From assembly GCA_028564705.1 (NCBI GenBank), contig JAPXFQ010001674.1, positions 1 through 64,000 of the forward strand: a stretch of DNA of 64,000 bases, given 5' to 3'. Each line of letters starts with the position of its first letter. The first letter of the stretch is position 1. The DNA comes from Apricaphanius iberus (lineage: Eukaryota; Chordata; Actinopteri; Cyprinodontiformes; Aphaniidae). A program made the translations under genes and the position numbers. This document shows, one piece after another, positions 58,525-64,000 of the stretch. The notes under the pieces are model-generated. The model was not told the origin of the DNA. It made no database searches and was given only the letters and a program-made list of their open reading frames with translations.

Positions 58525-59815
58525 ATCTCACATTAAAGAAGTATCTAGGATTTCCTTTTTTCACCTTAGGAATATTGCAAAAATTAGAACCATCCTGTCC
58601 AGGAGTGATACTGAAAAACTAGTCCATGCCTTTTTTACTTCAAGGCTGGATTACTGTAACTCTTTATTATCAGGTAGTCCACAGAATACAATTAAAAGTC
58701 TTCAGTTAGTCCAAAATGCTGCTGCTAGGATTCTGATGAATATTAAAAGAAGAGATCACATTTCCCCTGTTTTAGCTTATCTTCACTGGCTCCCAGTGAG
58801 ATCTAGAATAGAATTCAAGATCCTCCTTCTGACATATAAAGCTCTTAATAATCTAGCTCCATCATACATAAGAGACCTGATTGTTCCATATGTTCCTAAG
58901 AGAGCCCTTCGCTCTCAGACTGCAAGTTTACTGGTAGTTCCTAGGATATCTAAAAATAGAATGGGTGGCAGATCTTTCAGCTATCAGGCTCCCCTCCTAT
59001 GGAACCAGCTCCCAGGGTTGGTTTGTGAAGCAGACAATTTGTATATCTTTAAAACTAGGCTTAAAACTTTCCTCTTTGCCTGTGCTTACAGTTAGAGATA
59101 CGTTAATAGGCAGTTAGAGACAGGTTAGACAAGGTAGCTAGGAAGAGACAGGTTAATGTTAGTAGTCAAGTAGAGTGTCAAAAGCAAGGAAGAGATAGGA
59201 AGAGGTAGAGTAGCTAGGTAGAGATAGATTAATGTAAGCCAGGTAGAGAGTGTTAGTAGCTAGGTCTCCTAGTAGCTAGGAGACAGGTTAATGTTAGTAG
59301 CTATGCTGCTTTAGGTTAGGCTGTTGGAGGACATTATTAGAGTCTATTCCTACTTTCTCTCCTACTTCTCCCCAACTGCATGATGTGCTGTCAGTTCAAG
59401 GGCTAACCTGTTTTCTCCATCTCTCACTAAGATGGCATTGCAGTGACGGAAAGTTCTCCACGTCCTGCAACAAACTTCTGCATCAGTTCTGTTGCTCTTT
59501 CTGTGTCTCTGTACTGTCACTCTGTTCTGTATTTTCCAAACCACAGACGGCCTCGGCAGATGACCGCTTGTGCTGAGTCTGGTTCTGCCGGAGGTTTCTT
59601 CCTGTTAAAAGGGAGTTTTTCCTTTCCACTGTCGCTTCATGCTTGCTCAGTGTGAGGGATTGCTGAGAATTACACGACGCAATCTTCTGTGGTTCTCTAA
59701 TTTCTACATTAAACATTGTACTGTAATAACTCTTCTTGTAAAGTGCCTTGAGATTACATCTGTTATGAAACGGCGCTCTATAAATAAACTGAATTGAATT
59801 GAAAAATTGAAACAA
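58525..59815 (+). mobile_element. L2 LINE copy D, 5'-truncated, complete 3' end
   Basis: Plus strand. In-frame coding 58529-59095 is uninterrupted (IKEVSRISFF, DYCNSLLSGSPQNT, RRDHISPVLAYLHWLPVRSR, ending LKTFLFACAYS and a stop). The 3' UTR follows, with GTTAATGTTAGTAGCTAG repeats, and the end CTGTTATGAAACGGCGCTCT then AATAAACTGAATTGAATTG. It serves as the reference for the other L2 tails in this window. Confidence 0.9.
58529..59095 (+). pseudogene. L2 ORF2 C-terminal fragment
   Basis: About 188 codons of RT thumb and C-terminal domain, open throughout, lacking the endonuclease and RT palm because of 5' truncation. Contains RISKNRMGGRSFSYQAPLLW and the LICEADNLYIF-type ending (LVCEADNLYIF). 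It is the best preserved L2 C-terminus in the window. Confidence 0.9.
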
Positions 59816-60571
59816 ATGAATACTTAAAGGCTAGATAAATATCCTCAAACCACATTCAAGTTCATAATTACGTCCCCACCAATCTTAAAAACAAACTGAC
59901 GCCCTTGTATACAATAATCAGGTTAAAGCCCTTAAGGATTAACAAGCCAAGTGTCCAACAGACAGTCATACAGACTTACCTTTACATATCTAGTGGAAAG
60001 TGCTTGTTGTAGCGAGGCACCTTTTTTGTGGTTCCACCCCAATGCATGTAGTGTAAGCATGTCCACACATGCTGTTGAAAACAAATTAGTTTGTAAAAAG
60101 TAATCTAAATAGGGTGCAAGAATATGGTAAACAGTTTAATCACCTGCTTTCGACATATATTTTTGTCATCAGGGCACAACGAGATAGGTACCTGTTAACT
60201 TGCTCCACCTCCTCACCAGCAGTTGCCCTGCTCCATCCTGGTTCCTACCACTCCATTCGATCTTTAAGTAAGTAAACCATAGTTGTTCATAAACTTGTAT
60301 ATTACAGTGCTTGTAAATGTTAAAAATACCTCACACTTAGTTGCATGAGCTCTTGCATACATGACACTCAGGAATGGCTTCATTTTTGTCAGCTCCTGGA
60401 GGGCAGGAAGGAACCTGGCAGCTTTCTCCAAGTAGGGCCAATATTTGCAAGCCACATCTATTGCAAATAACTGAGGCTTGGCCGGCATCAGCTCTTTTTG
60501 AAGGTACAACGGGTAAGCAAATATCTCTCCCTGTACATATTAAGAGCCTTCAAAAGGAAGCCATGGCGACA

Positions 60572-61504
60572 CACGGCAACATCCGTCCCCTCTTCTTCCA
60601 ATTTGGTGGCCCTCCTTGAACTCTCTCTTGCTTTGGTCCACTGGGAGGCCTAACATTTTCCTTTTCCATGTTTCTGTAACATACACAACAAAAATAAATA
60701 ATATAAATGCAATTGTGTCTGTTATATAGATCATTGTTTTTCAAAAATGAAATTCCAATAATATTTCTCCATGCAGTCTCCATGCAGTCACAGCATCACT
60801 GACACCCATCAGCTGATTGGGTGTAACAGCGTGACTTGAAGCTGTAGTTGAGATTTCTCCGACTTCTGCGCCGGACATGAAATGCTGCGCACATTTTCGG
60901 TCGCGTCTGAAACGCACCAGCCGCAATACTTGTCCGCAAAAAACATGGCAGAAAAGCTTTTTCGCAAAGCAAATCTGCGTCTGACGTGTCGCGGGATGCC
61001 CAGTCGCGCTTTATCGCACTCCTTCTTTCACTTTACATGTAAACTGGACTGTCTGGTCACGTCTATCGCGTTTGGTGCGTGTGTTATGATTGAGCAGAGT
61101 TTTATGTGATGTCTACTTGCTACTATCTGAGAAACAACACAGAATTATCCATGCCAAAATAACTGTAGGAAGTCTGCTAAGAATCTTAATAAAGCATGTA
61201 AAATAAATCAAGTTGAGGAATCGTTGGTTTATGTACCTGATATTAAGTGGTCGCCACATAAGCGGAAACCTTTGCTCACGAGGGTCCCCCAACTTAATTT
61301 TTGCCTGATCGCTAGCATGTTTAACCGTCATTTTCTGTGTTATGGATCCTGCGGAATCTTGTTGAATGTGCTTTCCTTATCAAATCTGTTATGGCATTGT
61401 ATGGCATCCATCTGCGGGAGACTGCCTGCCAAAATGGCATCGCTTCGATTTGAACTGTTGCATGCTGGGAGAAGTGACGTCAGCTCCCAGAGCTCTATAG
61501 AATA
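60572..61504. other. Unassigned spacer
   Basis: Might include 5' exons and promoter of the KDZ element; 60850-61090 is GC-richer with CG-rich motifs. No motif I can name. Confidence 0.35.
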
Positions 61505-61565
61505 GAAAAATCCTTTATTGTCCCACAAGGGGGAAATTTGGTTTTAACATCAGCAAAGTGGCAGG
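61505..61565. repeat. Dispersed repeat tail (TTTATTGTCCCACAAGGGG)
   Basis: AAATCCTTTATTGTCCCACA followed by AGGGGGAAATTTGG is a frequent end sequence of fish LINE-like repeats. No body of such an element is attached. Confidence 0.4.
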
Positions 61566-61899
61566 AAATACCCAATTGAAATAAGACTTAGTAGTGGAAA
61601 GGTTTAAAAAGCTAGCCTAGCGAAGCCATGCTCAATTCTAATAAGAATGTGAGTCTGATACTGCTCCATTGGGATGTGATTATGGGGTGTGTTTTAACTG
61701 AATAAGGAAAAAAAATGCCTCTGCCTGCACCCAAATGGATAGAGCTATAACCAAACAGAGTTACGGAAGTGTGTGACGTTACCCTGCAGAACAACAGACG
61801 TTATCTGTTCCTCTTTTAAAATTCCTCTTTTAAAATGAATGCGCTGTCGATATCTTCTAGAACAGACTCGATGGCAGAATCTTGATGGCTTGTAAACAG
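61566..61899 (+). repeat. Candidate Gypsy 5' LTR remnant
   Basis: Non-coding sequence ending GGCTTGTAAACA directly before a primer-binding-site match. A 3' LTR partner is not seen and the left boundary is unknown. Confidence 0.35.
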
Positions 61900-61917
61900 T
61901 GGGGGCTTGTCCGGGAA
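61900..61917 (+). other. Primer-binding site, tRNA-Pro-like
   Basis: TGGGGGCTTGTCCGGGAA matches the 3' end complement of tRNA-Pro used by many LTR elements with about two mismatches, and it sits right after an LTR-like ACA end and before gag. Confidence 0.65.
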
Positions 61918-61964
61918 TTTTTTTTTTGAGCCAAGGACAACCATATTCAAGACATTTGGTGGAC

Positions 61965-62499
61965 ATGAGGGCAAGTTTTGATTTAGAGGACTTCCCACAG
62001 GCACCAATTTATGAAAAAGTGGAGTTGTGCCAAAAGGATGTCTTGCTGTGCCTAGCAGTCCACTTTGGTACCTTGAGGAAGCAGGATGAAAAAGAGAAAA
62101 TAAAAAATGTGCTTCTGCAGAAGCTGGTGAAGATTAAAATTCTAAAGGACTCAGCACAGGGCTGTCTAGTGAAGCGGAAGATGGTTCTCCAGTCAAGGCG
62201 GATGCAACGGGGACTCCTGTAAGGAGGTAGTGGAACCAAAGGGTGCCCTGGGAACCCTACCTCGGTTTAACCCAGTTTCTCCTGAGCTCAGCAGGTCTGA
62301 TGGCAGCACCCGACTCAATGTGCGTCTAGCCAATCTCCAGATGGAGGCACAGGAGTCGGAGAAGGTGCGACAGATGGAGAATGAGCTCCAGGTCCGGAAA
62401 ATAGAAATAGAAGCAGAGAAGGAGATCCCGTTGAAACGGCTTGAGGTAGAGGCTGTCAACTTGTCTCAAAGCGTGGTAAACCTTCTGCTTTTGATGTGA
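61965..62499 (+). pseudogene. Gypsy gag remnant
   Basis: First frame (ATG at 61965): MRASFDLEDFPQAP then CQKDVLLCLAVHFG, the N-terminal wording of gag in a fish Gypsy group. After a stop and frame change near 62222, a second frame (62230-62499) has FNPVSPELSRSD, RLNVRLANLQMEAQESEK and LQVRKIEIEAEKEI, a charged coiled-coil. No capsid-nucleocapsid CCHC is present. Non-functional. Confidence 0.6.
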
Positions 62500-62721
62500 T
62501 GTTCTTAGTTGTTGATAAAGTTTCGTAGCGTACCTCGTGAGGCAGCAAGGCGGGTCCTGCATTACCCGGCGTTGCGCAGCATCGTTTTCATAGCAGATAT
62601 AATTTCTCACAACTGATGTACTGTTCCTCTTTGGTACCAACTATTGTGCAGCGTCGAATTCTGTAAAGCTTTAGACCATTTTATAACAGGTTAAAGTGCA
62701 GCGTTTCCTTCTCTCTCTGCA

Positions 62722-63375
62722 TTGTTTGAGCTGTTTGCAAGTCACGTGACTTTACCAGATATGTTTTTGTCAAGTCAAATTGCAGCCGGAAATCGCATTT
62801 TATCAAATTGCGATTTAATTAAACATCTGACCTCAAGTGCTTACCATCCTGAAAGCCAGGGGGCGTTAGAGAGGTTTCACCAAACCCTTAAGGCTATTTT
62901 ACAAAAATAGTGTGTAGACACAGGAAATGAATGGGATGAATTCTATTTTTGTTTTTCGCAGCCTGAGAGGCAGTTCAGGAGTCTTTAGGGTATAGTCCAG
63001 CGGAGCCAGTGTTCAGACATGACGAGAGAGGACCTTTGACTGTTCTTAAAGAGACATTGGTCCAACCCTCAGAAACTCTTATAGGTATTTCTGAGTATGT
63101 GAACAAGATGAAGCAGCGGCTACTTGTGTTCTGGCTCAAGAGTCTTTAACCTCCATGCAGAGTGGTATGAAAAAAAATGTTATGACCAAAAAGCTGTGAC
63201 GCGTAAGTTTTGTCCAGGAAACAAGGTACTGGTTTTGTTACGGATACCTGGTTCCTCCTTGCAGACAAAATGTTCTGGTCCATACGTGGTTGACAGAAGC
63301 TTATTGAGACAAAGTTTGTTTTCAAAACTAATAATTGCCAGCGTAGGACTAGAATGTGTCATATTAACAAGATGA
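62722..63375 (+). pseudogene. Gypsy integrase remnant
   Basis: LTSSAYHPESQGALERFHQT holds the catalytic Glu of the integrase core; then after frameshifts a segment TVLKETLVQPSETLIG can be read, and finally KCYDQKAVTRKFCPGNKVLV and KCSGPYVVD of the C-terminal domain. Protease, RT and RNase H are deleted between gag and here. Confidence 0.7.
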
Positions 63376-63379
63376 AGAG

Positions 63380-63570
63380 CAGTGCTGGGAGTAACTAAAT
63401 TTATAACGATGTTAATGTTAATGTTTAGCTTAATGTTAATGTTTAGGTAACGGAGTAATCAAATTAATTACTTTTCCCACTGTTACAATGCCGTTAATGT
63501 TATTGGGGATGTACAGCGGCGCGTTACTACAATGTGGTTAAATGAAGCACAGTGCTTTCAGGCTTTCTGA
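63380..63570. repeat. hAT-like end fragment
   Basis: Starts CAGTGCTGGGAGTAACTAAA and continues with GTTAATGTTAATG and GGAGTAATCAAATTAATTAC, like the subterminal region of the hAT copy at 47015-48498. No matching opposite end before Gypsy sequence begins. Confidence 0.45.
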
Positions 63571-64000
63571 CAGTCGGTGGGTGACCACATGGAGCTCATT
63601 GAGTTTCTCGTCATTGCTTCCAGTTCCGCGCCCCTCATCCTGGGCTATCCGTGGTTCCGCACGCACGACCCGTACATCTCCTGGTCCACGCAGCGGATAC
63701 TCGGCTGGGGAGGCAACTGCAGGACGAGGTGTCTTTGCCCTCAATCCTCAGCTCCGCCCGAGGCCATTCCAGTGCCCGCGCTGGAAGATATCCCTCCGCC
63801 CTACAGGGATCTGGCGGAGGTTTTCAGCAAGAGCAGAGCTGCGAAGTTACCACCGCATAGATCCTATGACATGGCGATCAATTTGATGCCAGGGGTGGAG
63901 CCTCCACGTTCCCGTCAATTTCCCCTCTCACAGACTGAATCAGCCCAGATGGAGACCTACATTGACGAATCCCTGGACCAAGGATTCATCCGCCCATCTA
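63571..64000 (+). pseudogene. Ty3/Gypsy pol fragment, protease end to RT start, runs off the window
   Basis: The frame from about 63571 is open to the window end. It reads HMELIEFLVIASSAP, LILGYPWFRTHDP (the late ILG motif of the aspartic protease), a linker with PPPYRDLAEVFSKSRA and then LPPHRSYDMAINLMPGVEPP and LDQGFIRPS, the conserved start of a Gypsy RT. The 5' side is cut within the protease, after its catalytic D-S/T-G. Whether the RT continues intact lies outside the window. Old, truncated or rearranged copy distinct from the gag/integrase remnant upstream. Confidence 0.85.

Larger units (their letters stand above)
58308..59913. mobile_element. Non-autonomous DNA transposon with GGCGTCA ends, split by an L2
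   Basis: Left end TAGGCGTCATTTTAACCGGG, right end AAACTGACGCCCTTGTATACA; interior parts on both sides contain GTCCCCACCA. ATAATCA occurs on both outer flanks (58301-58307 and 59914-59920), a possible 7-bp duplication. An L2 copy fills most of it. It lies in an intron of the KDZ remnant. Confidence 0.5.
58166..60571 (-). pseudogene. KDZ (Zisupton-like) transposase remnant
   Basis: Minus strand, several exons: about 60571-60330, 60261-60144, 60071-59980, 58283-58166. The first reads CRHGFLLKALNMYR, a one-base deletion, then GEIFAYPLYLQKEL and FAIDVACKYWPYLEK with KPFLSVMYARAHATKCE. Later exons give IEWSGRNQDGAG (frameshift), then VEQVNRYLSRCALMTK, VDMLTLHALGWNHKK and a coiled C-terminal part. 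The D in FAIDV-C-KYWPYL and the H-A-x-x-C-E block are hallmarks of the KDZ transposase core. At least two frameshifts disable it. Upstream exons (60580-61000) and the end are not recognisable. Confidence 0.75.

Overview
The window is eukaryotic and almost certainly from a teleost fish, probably a spiny-rayed (percomorph) one. Evidence: spliced genes with GT/GC-AG introns, fish-type L2, L1, I-like and Rex/CR1-like LINEs, KDZ (Zisupton-like), hAT and PIF/Harbinger DNA transposons, Ty3/Gypsy pol remnants, an endogenous-retrovirus integrase remnant, and tRNA-derived SINEs with the tails common in fish genomes. I could not find one convincing single-copy host gene; the region is a graveyard of transposable elements (TEs) nested in one another, with AT-rich spacers and microsatellites.

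Layout. 1-8.8 kb: a four-exon MADF/BESS gene (minus), a minisatellite carrying a SINE, microsatellites and small LINE fragments. 8.8-22.6 kb: two minus-strand L2 LINE copies; one has its reverse transcriptase (RT) split by a 9-kb Harbinger-type transposon, which itself carries a probable Gypsy LTR, a degenerate L1 with a G-rich 3' UTR, and a Myb/SANT ORF. 22.8-30 kb: a strand-switching TTTA/TAAA repeat tract, a Tx1-like endonuclease scrap, a SINE, a retroviral integrase C-terminus and long unassigned stretches. 30.3-35.5 kb: an almost full-length but dead I-like LINE (ORF1 + endonuclease-RT-RNase H ORF2), abutting a minus-strand L2 copy with its ORF1 and 5' end (35.5-37.9 kb).

38.6-54.8 kb is the most interesting part: one DNA transposon of about 16.2 kb bounded by inverted repeats of about 0.9 kb. 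It has two convergent, spliced genes. A plus-strand gene encodes an apparently intact DDE integrase-like transposase (seven exons, 477 aa). A minus-strand gene encodes a HECT-type E3 ubiquitin-ligase-like protein with C2HC-type zinc fingers (about fifteen exons), here broken by a LINE insertion and a stop codon. Each inverted repeat holds the same promoter-like DNA and the same first coding exon (ATG, five codons MAERP, then a 5' splice site), so the two unrelated genes appear to be driven by, and to start from, duplicate copies of one terminal module. Several younger elements (a hAT copy and two hAT-type MITEs with 8-bp target duplications, a foldback hairpin, a LINE) sit in its introns and in one exon.

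54.8-64 kb: a SINE, quiet sequence, a degenerate KDZ transposase gene (minus) whose intron holds another MITE/L2 composite, then a Gypsy leader with tRNA-Pro-like primer site, gag and integrase remnants, and finally a second Gypsy pol fragment that runs off the window end.

Genes do not form a host pathway; what cooperates here is the protein set of each mobile element. Family names rest on motifs read by eye, not on searches.
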